A stretch of 64,000 bases of DNA from Bolinopsis microptera (GCF_026151205.1 NC_087079.1:13764445-13828444); one strand, 5' to 3'. Positions 12,112 to 24,343 are shown, counted from the stretch's first letter. Numbers and translations: made by a program. Notes: generated from the letters alone by a model not told the origin.

Positions 12112-12580
12112 ATTGTATCACGTCGTGACCCCCATCGTCGTTTCACTATAGTGGAAACCCCTGTAGAGTTTCTATGATACAGGGGAGCCGCGCACTCGTG
12201 CGCGGCGGGTCATACAACGTATAACAACTAAAATATAAATGCAATTGAGGATTCATTTGATCCAGTTTCATTTATTGAATAACATCAAGCGTATTACATA
12301 AACGACGTTTATGTAATACGCTTGATGTTATTCTACAATTTGTAAGTTATGTAAAGAAAAATGTCATTTTTTAATTGGAAGAATTATTAATTATGACATT
12401 GCTTGAATTGTAATTTGTTACACGTTTTTGATGTGTCGTATGTTCAATGTTTATAATATTATTTTCATACGTTGTATGACCCGCCGCGCACGAGTGCATG
12501 GCTCCCTTTGTATTGTAAGAACTATAAAGTTTCACCACATAGTGAAACGACCGTGGGGGTCACGACGTGATACAATTGAC
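12112..12580. mobile_element. MITE-like element with ~120-bp inverted ends
   Basis: The left end (ATTGTATCACGTCGTGACCC...) is matched in reverse complement by the right end at about 12470-12580. Roughly 85% identity by eye extends over about 120 bp, including the block GCGCGGCGGGTCATAC. No protein is encoded. Near the middle (12278-12332) lies a 55-bp near-perfect palindrome with 27-bp arms and a one-base centre. A clean target-site duplication could not be fixed. Probably a non-autonomous DNA transposon. Confidence 0.8.
12278..12332. repeat. 55-bp palindrome inside the 12.1-kb element
   Basis: 27-bp arms around a single A read identically on both strands (AATAACATCAAGC ... GCTTGATGTTATT). 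Confidence 0.9.
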
Positions 12581-12689
12581 AATAGCATTACATAATGAGT
12601 GTGGAGCGCAAACTTTCACAATTCGAAATATTCCAGAAATACGGGTATCTGTAGCGTGCACGTTTGACGGATGTTACTCGTCTAAATTT

Positions 12690-12740
12690 CTTCGAAGTAG
12701 CGCGCGCCGATTGCAAGAGCTACGAAGTAGCGCGCGCCGG
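12690..12740. repeat. Short GC-rich direct repeat
   Basis: CGAAGTAGCGCGCGCCG occurs twice, 30 bp apart, in an otherwise AT-rich region. Confidence 0.75.
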
Positions 12741-13589
12741 GCCAAATCATTAACAATGGTTACTGCGCACGTACGTTTATTCTTGTGGCCAATAATACGG
12801 CCCGTTACATAACACTTTATGAAGCATTGACTGTGATTTCTACAACTACTAAATCATAAATCATCCATTCATAAGTTAAAATTGTATTTTACTTAAACTT
12901 TAATTGTGTCTTGGTGTTCACTTAATATAATTATAAACGGTATTTGCATTTGACAATTAAACTGTGGTGTTTAGCGTCTGCAGCTAAATTGGACTCCTCA
13001 GCTCCATGATATTAGTAAATGTGTATGACCTTAAATATTAAACATAATCTTGACTTTGCGACATCGTAGCGTGGCTGACACAAAAACAAAAATGTTGGCC
13101 TGGCTTTTGCGTAACCTTCCTAGTAAATAACCCACGTGCTCCGATAAAAGCCGTTTTGAGAAACCTCGCAAAATGTTCACTGTAGTTAACGGGCACAACG
13201 AAGCACTATTAGTAACGGTGTCCTTTACCTTACCTGGGGACCCCATGCTATTATATTTATGTTCATAAACATGAATTGAGATTTAATATGTTTTAAACAA
13301 TTCAGTAAGTTAGCTCTTGATGTACGCTGTAGTTCGGAAATTTAAACCAAACTCTTTCAATTAACATGCATCAGCCCAGAGGCGGCTATTGAGGGCATCC
13401 AGGTGTCTGTGGACGCCTTAAAATTATTATCTGGTGGCCCTTGCTTGTAAATAGAAATAGTAATTTGTTACTTAAATTTTGTTTTACTTAATAGTATTCG
13501 GAAATATCTAATCGCAATATAAAGTTCTTTATTCTACTCAAACGTTCGAATGTAAGCGCACGCATGATCTTTGTGAAATCGTGTTGTAT

Positions 13590-13720
13590 AGGGTGTCTAA
13601 TCCTTGATTGGACAACTCAGCCGTACAGTTTTAACACACAGTTAATTGCAAACGGGTACAGAGCACATCATCGCATCAACATACTGTTAATCTATATGAT
13701 CAGGTTGTCCAGGACACCCT
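13590..13720. mobile_element. Small inverted-repeat element, 131 bp
   Basis: The ends AGGGTGTCTAATCCTTGATT... and ...GGTTGTCCAGGACACCCT are imperfect inverted repeats (AGGGTGTC, then TTGGACAAC). No target duplication was found, so this is a tentative MITE. Confidence 0.45.
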
Positions 13721-14239
13721 GCAATTTGAACTATCGACTACTACGTGCTATCAGTATCATACTGCGCGGCTGAGATCGTACACGTGTGGTGTCCTATTTC
13801 ACTACTTTTATAAGTTTCCGTTTATGTTTGCTGTCACCTGTGACACATTACATACATGACGCCCAGTGTGTAACTGTAATGTGCGTTAGAATAATTAAAT
13901 TAATTAAATGATTTTCTGCTGTGGTATTGTATGCAGTCATCGGCGAATAGCCATCGGTAGTTGGGGAGGTGGGCCGCCCACAAGCCCCCCGAGTCTGTTG
14001 AAGGGACACCCAACACAACTGCCAGCCAGCTCCCATGAGCCGCCTCTGCATCAGCCGCGCTGAACCATGTTGCAAAGTATAAATTGTGTCTTATAATTAA
14101 TTTATCAATTAATTAATTTATCAATTTATTACTTGTACACTTGTTACAAATGGTTTTATTATAACAGCTTTGACGATTTCATTAAGCTTCTGAAAAAGGA
14201 CTTAGGTGTACAGTAAAAAGTAAAAACCTGATTTACCGC

Positions 14240-14735
14240 TGAGTTGGACATGTACTATAGTTGGACATGTACTATAGTTCAGCAGAGTTGAACTTTAGAG
14301 TAGGTCGAGTATGCTACATGAACTCTAGTTTGACACTTACCAAAATTCGATAAGAGAACTGCGACTTGGTGAAAGGGATAAAAAACACATTTCGTTATCT
14401 AGATTAGCCTTCAATTCAGGTTTTCTATTGGACTGATTTTGAGTATCATATGAAGCCCTGTATGTAGGTCTTATGTATTATCTCAGCATGCGAGCTTGTT
14501 ATCCCAATCAAATGCCTATGTGATCCGATAGCGTGCAGCAACAGATAAGTAGCACCAGTACATGCCATTAATATCTGTTAAGTGTTCATGACCTGAGCCA
14601 TTGGATCAAAAGCAGAAAATGAAGGGAAAATATTTTTCGTGCTAAAGTAAACTACCTGGATTCTAGTTCGACACATACCAAAGTTCAACAGAGGTGATTA
14701 ATGGCAAATTTTAGTTGTCGAACTAGAGTGTATGA
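14240..14735. repeat. Cluster of short direct and inverted repeats
   Basis: AGTTGGACATGTACTAT is repeated in tandem at about 14243-14278. A ~40-bp block starting TCTAGTTCGACAC is found at 14661, with a diverged copy at about 14322. The inverse GTCGAACTAGAG follows at 14718 and recurs at 58973. These look like fragments of one interspersed repeat family. Confidence 0.5.
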
Positions 14736-14869
14736 ATCATAAGAGATAGGAGAAAGGAAACAGCCTTGGTAAATTGGGATCAAAAAGTTTGCGGTAAATC
14801 ACTGCTTTTGTAATTACAAGGAAATGGTATAAGAAAACGATATTTTTAACATATAATTTTTATTAGTAG

Positions 14870-15005
14870 AAAGTGGTAGTAGGTGGAAAAACGTCTTTCT
14901 CTCTGCCAGTTCGGTGTGGTGTCCGTCAGGGTTGTCCTGTGTTTCTGAAGGCACCATTATTGCTCTTTATGCAGATGAAATTTAGATTTGGTGGGAGATT
15001 GTTGT
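14870..15005 (+). pseudogene. LINE-type reverse transcriptase remnant
   Basis: One frame reads GGKTSFSLPVRCGVRQGCPVF, containing GVRQGCP, the hallmark of motif 4 in non-LTR retrotransposon reverse transcriptases. Less than 40 bp on, in another frame, is ALYADEI, which resembles the catalytic YADD/FADD motif with its second Asp changed to Glu. In an intact enzyme some 40-60 residues separate these motifs, so an internal deletion and a frameshift are inferred. A stop lies just upstream in the first frame. Dead fragment. Confidence 0.75.
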
Positions 15006-15287
15006 AAAATAACTATATTGCTATTCACAGGTTTTTACTGGCTTTTACTGAGGAGAAAATAAAGAATGTCTTTCAGAAAGTAATGACACTAGCCAGGTAT
15101 AATGTATCAATTAGTTATCTTATGATAAATTGCCAAGTGATCGTGACACCATGTCAAGATGACTGAAATACATAGCGATTATATTGTAATTATTAGTGAT
15201 GATTATTATAACCATCAGCTGCATCGTATAGTGAGGTGTCATTATCAAGTTTATTAGTCACTCATTGATTCTTCTGTGCGTAACTTA

Positions 15288-15545
15288 CAGGGTATTTACA
15301 AGACTCGTGTCCAAATTTTGAATGGCTTTCAAAATCTAACAAATGAGACAAACAGGTTGATTTTTGTTTTTAATTGTAGATAAATTATTACATTTTAAGA
15401 TACATATCAAAAATACTCCTAATACGTCAACAATTTTCGAACCAAGCCCCCTTCCCCATATTGGATTGCCTCTAATTTTTCCTCCTTCAAAAATAAACAA
15501 TTATAATTTCAAATTAGGACACGAGTATAGTCTCGGAACACCCTG
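15288..15545. mobile_element. 258-bp TA-flanked MITE (mariner-like)
   Basis: It starts CAGGGTATTTACAAGACT and ends in the inverted counterpart AGTCTCGGAACACCCTG. The copies share CGTGTCC further in. A TA dinucleotide flanks each side (15286-15287 and 15546-15547), as expected for Tc1/mariner-type insertion. No transposase. Confidence 0.8.
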
Positions 15546-15984
15546 TAGTTTGGTCTTTAACTTCTTTCCGTGTTTTATTGATTGGAATTCGAGTCTCAAC
15601 TGAGGCAAGTTTATGTCTTTTGGTGTTCCACAAACCTTCACTAGAAAATCAGAAAATCAGGCATTTTGCTTCGAATCTTTCGCTTTTGAATAAGTAAGGT
15701 ATCGTATCATCTCAGTGATAATGTAAACTGTAAGCTACAACAATGCCACAGCTTCATCCGAGAGCGTCCACACCACAACCACCAAACAATTATTTAGCAC
15801 GTTTCAGGATTGCAGCACTAGTAAATATCAGTTCATTTCCGGGTGTGCAATTTCTTACAACACCACCCTGTATTTGTTGGGTGGAGCATTGAAGCATGAG
15901 ATCAGTGAGACCTGGTTTTACAGTTAGTTGTAGGTAACTCCTAGCTCATAATGCGCCCATTATTATCTTTACTCTAATGTTTGC

Positions 15985-16710
15985 TTCAACTCCTTATTGT
16001 AGATGTAAAACTTTTGATATTAACTTTATATTAAATTTTTGGAAGAATAAATTTACCGATGATACTAACTAATCTATGTTTCAATACGTGGACTTAATTA
16101 ACCAGTAGATAAGTTTCGTCACCAACAAACTTCATTTAGCTACCGAAATAATCATGCTTTGATTCGAAGCCTTCAGAATTGAAAATCATTCTGCACACTT
16201 GACTCTCTTAACTCTCAAGTCAATTATTAAATGGTTTCAGTATCCTTTACAAGATTTATCTTAATTGTGGTTATAGAATTTAATATCAATAGTGTCTTAG
16301 AAGATCAGTTATTGAAATTGTTGCGAAAGAACTGTGCTTATTTAATCTACGTGAACCTTTATAGGAATAATGTAATTAGTTTATTTCGAGTGCTTTTGAA
16401 TGCAATTACCCTTATTACATAATTCAGACTTTTATACAACAATTTATAGGTTTTGACTGGTTTTAATATATCCCCCGTTACCGTTTTCGGAAATTGTTAA
16501 AATTCCAATCGAATATTAAATATTTAATAGTATAAAAATGTAAACCTGGAATAGTTTATATACGTATTGGCTGTTGTCTTGACATTTAGCTAATCCCGGC
16601 GAAATGCCTGTGGATTTTTAATTTACCATAAGCGTTACAGGAATTGTTAACAGAATAAGTTAATATTTGCGTCTATGACGACATTTATGTGTCCATTGCC
16701 TGGTAGTACG
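15985..16710. repeat. Left long direct repeat (possible pseudo-LTR)
   Basis: This segment is collinear with 18305-19210. Shared blocks include AAATTTTTGGAAG, TTTCAATACGTG, ATTCTGCACAC, GAGTGCTTTT.GAATGCAATTACC, GACTGGTTTT and TTGGCTGTTGTCTT. The pair brackets the GIY-YIG frame at 16.9 kb. Penelope-like elements are known to carry such pseudo-LTRs. Confidence 0.75.
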
Positions 16711-16861
16711 ACAATCCTGTCATGATCAAGGAAATGTGCAACAGATTACAGAAACCCAGAAAAGGGATAACATTACACCAGAAGTCACACACCGGACTCA
16801 GTGAAGGAGGAGTGTAGAAGAACATTCTACCGTATGCCACCATTGCTTCCTCAGGACCCCA

Positions 16862-17770
16862 GGAACTCGATCATTCAGTTAAGATCATCGATCTAACTGA
16901 ATGATCGAACTCCCCATCAGAGTTATTTTTACACCTGGTAAGAAGTTACAGGACATCTTCTGCCGCTCTCGTCCACTGGATAAGAAGACTTGTGACCTTG
17001 GTAACCCTAACAATTGTGAGATCTGCCCTAGACTCACAGGAACAACATGCTCAACAAAAGGAGCTATTTACTTAGTTACTTGCGAGTTATGTGGTAAGAG
17101 ATACTGTGGGGAAACTGAGAGAAGCCTCCATGCTCGTCTGATGGAGCACAGACAGGCTGCTAGGAATCCTAGAGCACATCCAGAGAATGGGGTTGGACAG
17201 CACTACGCATCTCTACATCCTAACCGAACCCCAGTTTTATCTTTTAAGTTACTTGATTTACAGAGTAAAACTGTTCGTAGAAAGATTGTAGAAGCGATGT
17301 ATATATTGAGATTAAGTCCTGAAATGAATGATCGTTCTGAGTTGAGTTATTTGTACAAATATTTAGTCGATGTTTAACTAGTAAATAATGTATTGATAGG
17401 ACTATCTTGGATAGTAACCATGACAACCGAGTTATCGTTGCTTAAGTGCTGATTTTATCATTAGTTTTTACACAATAACTGTGAATTCTGAACAACCAGT
17501 TTTACGTTTACTAATCAGTTTAGTATCATGAGTATTACAGTATTTAGTTGTATTAGCTTACATTTCTTCTTGTCGTATTTTTTGTTGTTTTGACATTTTT
17601 TGCAATTACATTTTTTGGGTCATATTTCGTAAATTTTATTTCTCTGTTTTTGTTTTAATGTTATTTTAAATTTCTTTCCGTCGTTAATTTTTACACATGT
17701 TTAACAATTTTATTACAGAACTGAAGAAGACGTTGTTACGTGGAATGATTATTTCAATTCAATAAAGTTT
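16862..17770 (+). mobile_element. 5'-truncated Penelope-like retroelement
   Basis: It comprises the GIY-YIG endonuclease frame (16901-17377), a 3' UTR, and an AATAAAG at 17761-17767 soon after CTGAAGAAGACG. No reverse-transcriptase domain precedes the endonuclease; only about 190 bp lies between it and the left direct repeat. A hairpin (13-bp arms CGATCATTCAGTT / AACTGAATGATCG, 16868-16907) sits at the start, with the frame's ATG inside its right arm. Confidence 0.75.
16901..17377 (+). CDS. GIY-YIG endonuclease domain of a Penelope-like element
   Basis: A 158-residue open frame. It carries a Cys cluster (C31, C39, C42, C50, C61, C64) and then the GIY-YIG core: AIY at 55-57, YCG at 68-70 followed by ETERSLHARLMEH with the catalytic-type Arg79, and Glu131 in IVEAMYILRLSPEMND, the usual position of the metal-binding Glu. 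This layout, with LPIRVIFTPGKKLQDIF upstream, matches the C-terminal endonuclease domain of Penelope-like retroelements, which nicks DNA for target-primed integration. All expected active-site positions look present, yet the reverse transcriptase is missing and a stop lies directly before the Met. It is either a fragment that happens to be intact or a retained stand-alone domain. Not a host housekeeping gene as far as I can tell. Confidence 0.85.
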   Translation: MIELPIRVIFTPGKKLQDIFCRSRPLDKKTCDLGNPNNCEICPRLTGTTCSTKGAIYLVTCELCGKRYCGETERSLHARLMEHRQAARNPRAHPENGVGQHYASLHPNRTPVLSFKLLDLQSKTVRRKIVEAMYILRLSPEMNDRSELSYLYKYLVDV

Positions 17771-18304
17771 CTAGCCTAAAGTTTGCTGCTTCAATTTGTT
17801 CGCAAGTTAAGAGTCTAAAGAGAAATTCTCCAAGAGAAATCATTTTGCTGTTTATACCAGCGTATTATAATTAATCTCATTTGATATAACTTTAAAATAT
17901 TCATTATTCGATCCCAACCAAATAATGATCTCCTAAAGTTTGATGGATTCAGGATTGCACCACCCTAAGCTTAATTTCACAATACTTAAACCATTGTCCA
18001 TATTAGAAGGAGGAGTTTGTCTGCACAGTGCAGAAGTCTGGGTCAGCTAGTCTGTTCATGTCTTATTGGCTCCTTCCCATACGCAACGACGGTTTTGCCT
18101 CCATACAGAATGGTGGTTAGACAGTATTCTGGAGTTAAGCCTGTCTTTAGTCTCGGGAATATTAGAACAGCAGCTCATGGCATTGTTCAAAAGACAATGA
18201 ACATGAAGTTGATAGTCGCTATTAATTAATTAATTATTTAATTATTCGGGATATGTCCACCCTTCAGATTTGGGAGTTGCTCTGTTTCTGGGCTTGTTTT
18301 GCAA

Positions 18305-19210
18305 TCTTAACTCTTTATATGTAGAATTGGTATAAATTTTGGATATTCAGATTTTTTAAATAAAATTTTTGGAAGTAGTTAATTTTACCTGATGTCAGCA
18401 ATACATACAACTAATTTATGATTTCAATACGTGTGCACTAATTAAACTGCAGTAAGATGAAAAGTTTAACAAAGATCACCAACACAACTGTCATTATAGC
18501 TCAGCCGAAAAAAAGCTGGCTTTTGAATTTCGAGCCTTCAGACAATTGCGAACATCATTCTGCACACATCTTTCTGCTAACATTCTTAATTATCCCCATT
18601 TAATTGTATAATTGGATTTCAGTCATCACAAATTGACAATATTTAATCTTAAATTGTGGTTTTTTTATAGAATTTTATTAAATTTCAACTATTGTCTTCA
18701 GGGAAGATGCAGTATCTGACAATTTTGTGTTGCTGAGAAGTAACTGTCCCTTATTTAATCTCACGTGACACCCTTATATGGGCAAGTAACTGTTAATCTC
18801 TATGCTTCACTACGTTCTGAGTGCTTTTTAGAATGCAATTACCATTCCAACTACAGATACTTCAGCCACTCCCTTCATATTTCATACAATATGGTATCAG
18901 AGTTGTGACTGGTTTTCTAATATTATTATCCGTTACTCAGTTTTCCCGGAAATTGTTAAATCATTCATCAAATCTGAAATATTAAATCACATTCATTAAA
19001 TAGTCATAAAAATGATAAAACCGGGGAAGTAGTTAGCTATCGTGATTGGCTGTTGTCTTTGACCAACTTTTAGTATCAGGCTGTAAATCGTGTGAGATTT
19101 TTTAATTTTCACCTCAGGTACAGTTTTGTTACAGGAATTGTTTAATTGATAAGTTATTTTGTAGCGATTCTATGAGACAATGTTTTTAATGTTGTGCCAT
19201 CCTGGGCCCT
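18305..19210. repeat. Right long direct repeat (possible pseudo-LTR)
   Basis: It is the same series of blocks as 15985-16710, in the same order and orientation, but about 180 bp longer. Most of the difference is short insertions of one to six bases scattered along its length rather than substitutions. Confidence 0.75.
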
Positions 19211-22200
19211 GGCCTATGAACGACAATTGTCACAAATATTTCACCCGTTGAATTACTTTGAAACAGTAAAGTTAGAATAGAATATGTTAGTAATCAAAAG
19301 TGAATAAAACAATCATCGTTCTTTGACCGGTCCAACCCAAGAAAAATTCAGGCGCTTAGGTCCCTCGATTTTCACTCGCTACTAAAATGCTAAAATTAGT
19401 CACTAAGACGAGCAGACGACCTTGGAGGAATTAAACCCTAGCTTTTCCCAAACTTTAACCCTTAACCCTCACACTAACCAAGTCCCGGCGCTTTAACCTT
19501 ATTTAGAACAGCCGTCAGCCAGGAAATAATACTGATTGTCAAAGTGTAAAAAGTTCGTTCCTCGACATCTACATTCTACACCTACTCTTATTTTCTTTGC
19601 CCATTCATTCGAAAGTAATAATGCGTTTACCAACATTTACAAATTTCATGATTTTGTTATCGAGTTTTGTTCTGACTTGTGAAACTAACTGTCAACCCAC
19701 AAGCGGGTAATCTCGACAGCAGGGTAATCTTGACAGTAGGCTAGTCGGCATTAGATGAAATAATATGCAGCCTCAGAAAAAGCAATATATTGGTGAACAT
19801 AATGAACACCTGGCCTTCGGTTCAATTGAGACATCAGTCTCTTTTCGGCCAATTTTCGGAATGAAATTTAGTACAAGATAACAAAATATTATTAAATTTA
19901 TCCTCCAACTTGCTATCCGATAACGGTCACATGATGACCACGCCATATGTCAACTTCTCCGTCATCCTGCAGTATTCTGAGCCTTAACTTTTAAATCGTA
20001 ATCCGGAAAATTTAATTTCATCTATATCGTAGAAATATTTCGCTCATATTATAAATTAGTTTTCTGGTTTTCTGCAGTAAGGGACTGTGGTAGATACCGA
20101 TCTGAAATCGAATTTTCCCTCAAATAATTTTAGCGGAAATCAAATAATCTCAGGCATATGTTTTAGGGGTATCAAAACATATTATATCAAACATAAATCA
20201 GACCAAAATAGGGCTGGGAGAAGGACCTAGAAAAATGGGATGTAGTGGTATGTAAATTGTATTACGGGAGTGAAGTATTGCCTGCGGAGGTGAAATATTG
20301 CCTGCTATATCACGGGAGGAGTGTTTGTTTAGTTAATGTGTTTGGGCCCGACAAAGCTCAGTGAAATACCCTCTCTCGTGTGAGTCGTGACTGTACGTGT
20401 ATACTCTATGTATTATTACCCATTAGCGCTTTATTTTTACATAATGGCACTTTGTCTTTGTCCCGCTTCAACTTTGTTTTACTTGGTTGTTATTAATTGA
20501 CTCTTCTTCTTCTTCATTTCGTTTCGTGGTCAGACGACTATATTATATTTGGGAGTTAGATATACTGATATGATTAAATTTGGTTTCATATTTAGGATTT
20601 GTTTCTGAGTATCTCTAATTAAATAAATTTATTCTAGTCCAACTATTTATAACGAAGAATTTTTCGTAAAAGTTTAAACTCCAGCGTGAATAAGCATTGA
20701 GCGTTGTGTTGTCAGATTTCGAATCATCTTGAATTACAACCAATCCTCTTCCCTTATGTAGTTGACCGTCCAGTTATCCGGAATTATGGTATCCATTTGG
20801 TAATCTAATTTAACTTACAATTATCATCGCTAGCTCTTTTTAAAGGTTTGATTCATACCGTAAATCTTACAGGTATCACTTTTAAATTTAAATATCGGTA
20901 ACAGTTTTCAGCAGAACTGAACTGCGGTAGTTGTGGAATGTGGTCTTCTACTTTTATACCCACTCCTTTACCGACTAGTCTGTCCGGTCAATCCGGCGAT
21001 AATATAACTCAGTAAGTGTATATAATATAATACCAAAGTGAAGCAGACTTGCTTATTGTGAGAGGATTGAACATGGCCTGTGTGCACAAACAGAGGCAAC
21101 ACGCTGGTGGGGTAATATCTTGCAAATAGTGCGATTCCGCATCTGCCACACTTATATGTTGCCTCTGTGCATAAACAATAAAGATGAATAAATTGAACAA
21201 GTTTATGCATCAATCATTTTAACGCTTTTAGTTTTGGCGAGTTTCAAATTTTGGCCTTTTAACATTTCGCGTTAATTAATTTAATTAATTAATTAGTTAA
21301 TTTCGCAATCGATTTTATATTCGTTAACCGTTCCTTATATAATTTCTTTGCAGAATAAACAAGTCTAAATAATACACCTAAAAGTGATCTCTTCTGATAA
21401 TTACATATCACTAGCTCATGAACTGATGTGACGTTGGGAGAACATATATCTGAAAGTGTAACCAAGTGAAGCAGCAGAAGCTAGCGTGATAACAGAGTTG
21501 AACAGATATTGTAGTAAAGAGTAGAGTGCGATATGCTCAAGTGCTGCAAATCTAGCCAGGTAACATTTCTTTGATTTATTTCCTTTTTTAGTTCGGATGT
21601 TTTCTGTTAGCATGTAGCTGTCAGAATTATTAAAATTTCATCCCATGTTAATTTAGTTAATTAGAAAAGCGCTAATTAGAAACAATATTCTAATTAGCCT
21701 GCTCTCGCGCAAAGAAAAAATGAAATTAAAATCAAAAAATGTTATCAGATGACCTCATCTGTAATCTCTTAAATCCTATGACAGACCAGTTAGAGCCTGT
21801 GGTTGGTTTTCAGCCTGTCATCGGCAGTTCCTCGGTTTTGTAAAATTATCCCATTTGTAGAATTAGAAATCTTGTTTTACGTCAGCAACGGTATGACGTC
21901 AGTTGTAGAATTCAAAATTTGTTTTACATCAGAAACGGTATGACGTTAAAACATATTAATTAAAAAATCTTCAAATTGACGGGAAATAATTAGATATTCA
22001 GATGAATTCCTAAAAATTACAGGCTTGCTCAACAATTTTTTCATAAATAATTGATTATGAGATGATCGGCAATACCTGGCGTTTTTATGCCGTCTACCTA
22101 ACCTTGAAGTAGCCTCGCCATTCTCTTCACGTCTAAATCCGTTCATGCGTAACCAATTATGATAAGAAACGTGCTCATGACATCTAATTAATATCTAGGG

Positions 22201-23040
22201 TTATCTCATATTATTAAATATTAGAGGGAGATAAGAGGAACTTCTGCTGTTTAAAGAATAATGAAACTCCGTAGAACCGGATTGATGGTATTCTATAACA
22301 TACATTGTACGGGATAAACTTTAACAAATTACATGTTCCAAGGACCCCACTACAGTTTAGCGAAGTGTTAATAGAATATTAGGACTTTTTGCAACGTCTT
22401 GATTGGATAATGTGATAAGAAGTCTCCTCATTTTCACCCGTCCGGTTTCAGAAAATCGTTTTGAACTTGGCAAGACAATTACTTGATCATACACGCCTCA
22501 CTAAATTTTTTGTTATCGTATGAAAGTTACTAATTTTTCTGGTTTAATGTTACAGATAGTACAGAGTATTGACGATAAAACATCTTGACCGGAATCGACC
22601 GCTAGCGGTTTTATTTATCAATGTGATCGCCTTATGTTGTTTTTTCATCAAGCTCTTGCCATTCCTTAATTTTATCTCAGTGGTAAGACATAAATCCAAG
22701 TTAAAAGGCTGATTCGTTTAGAACTTATCAATCGATACCAAATTCCGAGGACCTCGTTGATAATTTTTACCCAAACCCTTATAATATGGTCGCCAATTAT
22801 TCTCCAGGAGATTATTTACAACGTCACCTGCGCTAATTTTACAAGTCAGTTTTATTAATTAAACAATCTCATATCACTGTCTGTGCCACCCTTTTAACTG
22901 ATGGTTATTAGACAGTATCTACTCAAGAGGTAATGAAGGGACGTACTCCAGCATGCGGGTTGGAGTATCTCCCATTACCAACCTGTCATCAAATGTCAAT
23001 CATGTAAACTGTAAAGGGCCCTGAATTTCCGGTCATGTCG
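19211..23040. other. Gene-free stretch with small repeats
   Basis: No coding region recognised. A hairpin-forming pair is seen at about 21080-21175 (ACAGAGGCAACA / TGTTGCCTCTGT). A ~50-bp direct repeat at 21855-21955 contains GGTATGACGT twice. Confidence 0.5.
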
Positions 23041-23063
23041 GCCCGACATCAGTGATGTCGGGC
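23041..23063. repeat. Perfect 11-bp-arm palindrome
   Basis: GCCCGACATCA-G-TGATGTCGGGC lies 30 bp before the 11-bp minisatellite. Confidence 0.9.
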
Positions 23064-23093
23064 ATCATGCCAACTCCTGTGTCAGAGTATTTA

Positions 23094-23409
23094 CACTAAA
23101 CTTGCACTAAACTTGCACTAAACTTGCACTAAACTTGCACTAAACTTGCACTAAACTTGCACTAAACTTGCACTAAACTTGCACTAAACTTGCACTAAAC
23201 TTGCACTAAACTTGCACTAAACTTGCACTAAACTTGCACTAAACTTGCACTAAATTTGCACTAAACTTGCACTAAACTTGCACTAAACTTGCACTAAACT
23301 TGCACTAAATTTGCACTAAACTTGCACTAAACTTGCACTAAACTTGCACTAAACTTGCACTAAACGTGCACTAAAGTTGCACTCAACTTGCACTAAACTT
23401 GCACTAAAC
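23094..23409. repeat. 11-bp minisatellite, ~29 copies
   Basis: The unit is CACTAAACTTG. Copies are almost identical at the left and carry scattered variants (AAATTTG, AAACGTG, AAAGTTG, CTCAACTTG) towards the right. Confidence 0.97.
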
Positions 23410-24343
23410 GTTTACGATCTAACAAAGGGAACTAGTGTGGATCATACATTTCTGTGACGTGGCCGCTAAAGGTGGAATAAAGGAAAATCCCACTATCCCA
23501 GCTATCCTTATAAAGTTATAAGTCGGCACACAGAGCATCATAAAAATTAAGCAACTTGTGTAATGTTCACAAAGTTTCACATTCTTCGAGATATATAATA
23601 AAAGGGACATTTGATAGGACAAATTACTAAGCGTAAGTAGGAATTGTAACCTTTCTTTTTAAAATGTTCATACCAAGTCGGAGTACACAAAACTAGAGCA
23701 ATCGGTCGAAGATAAAAATTGAAAATAAAGTATCCTTATTTTATTGTCAACCCCTTTAATATTTTAGTTAAGTACAGATAACAGCCTGTTGATAGATGGG
23801 GGAGGGGGGGGGGTGCTAATCAACCACCGGTTGGAATGAATGTCTACGGTCTCACGGTGTCTGTAGTAGGCGCTCCAGTGATACACCACAGGGAATGATC
23901 CTAACTATGTTCAGCACTCTGGTCCCTTATATTATGCTGAAATAATATGAACCATGGAAATGCACATAATAAAATGCTGATTTAGAACTCAGTAACACTA
24001 AGTCTTAACCTTGCACTGCAAATAACGTTTATACAGACTTATCATTTTAATTTTTAATTCTATCTAGCCAGAAGAAATGGCCATATTGTGGTCCTGGATC
24101 ATAAGCGTCGCCGGGCCCTTTATCTTTTTCTTGAACGTAGTAAATTTGAGAATTGCTCCATAATCTGAGAGCTATCAAATTGATTTTATCTATAAAATCT
24201 GAAAAGTATTTAATGAAAAAAGTGTAGATTCGTATTAATTACTAAGCGCAACATTTGTTTTGACACTTGACCACAACAAAATCTATTTTTCGGACCTGTA
24301 AGATGAGGAGTGCTTCCGCCAGTCACCACGTGTCAAAATATAC

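Noticed and set aside
15364-15603. 79-codon frame overlapping the 15.3-kb element
   Set aside because: It runs across the element border and has no domain features; chance frame in a MITE.
19430-19500. Telomere-like TTAACCC/AACCCT words
   Set aside because: Only a few degenerate words, not a tandem TTAGGG-type array.
23094-23409. CRISPR-like array
   Set aside because: It is a contiguous 11-bp tandem repeat without unique spacers, in a eukaryotic genome.
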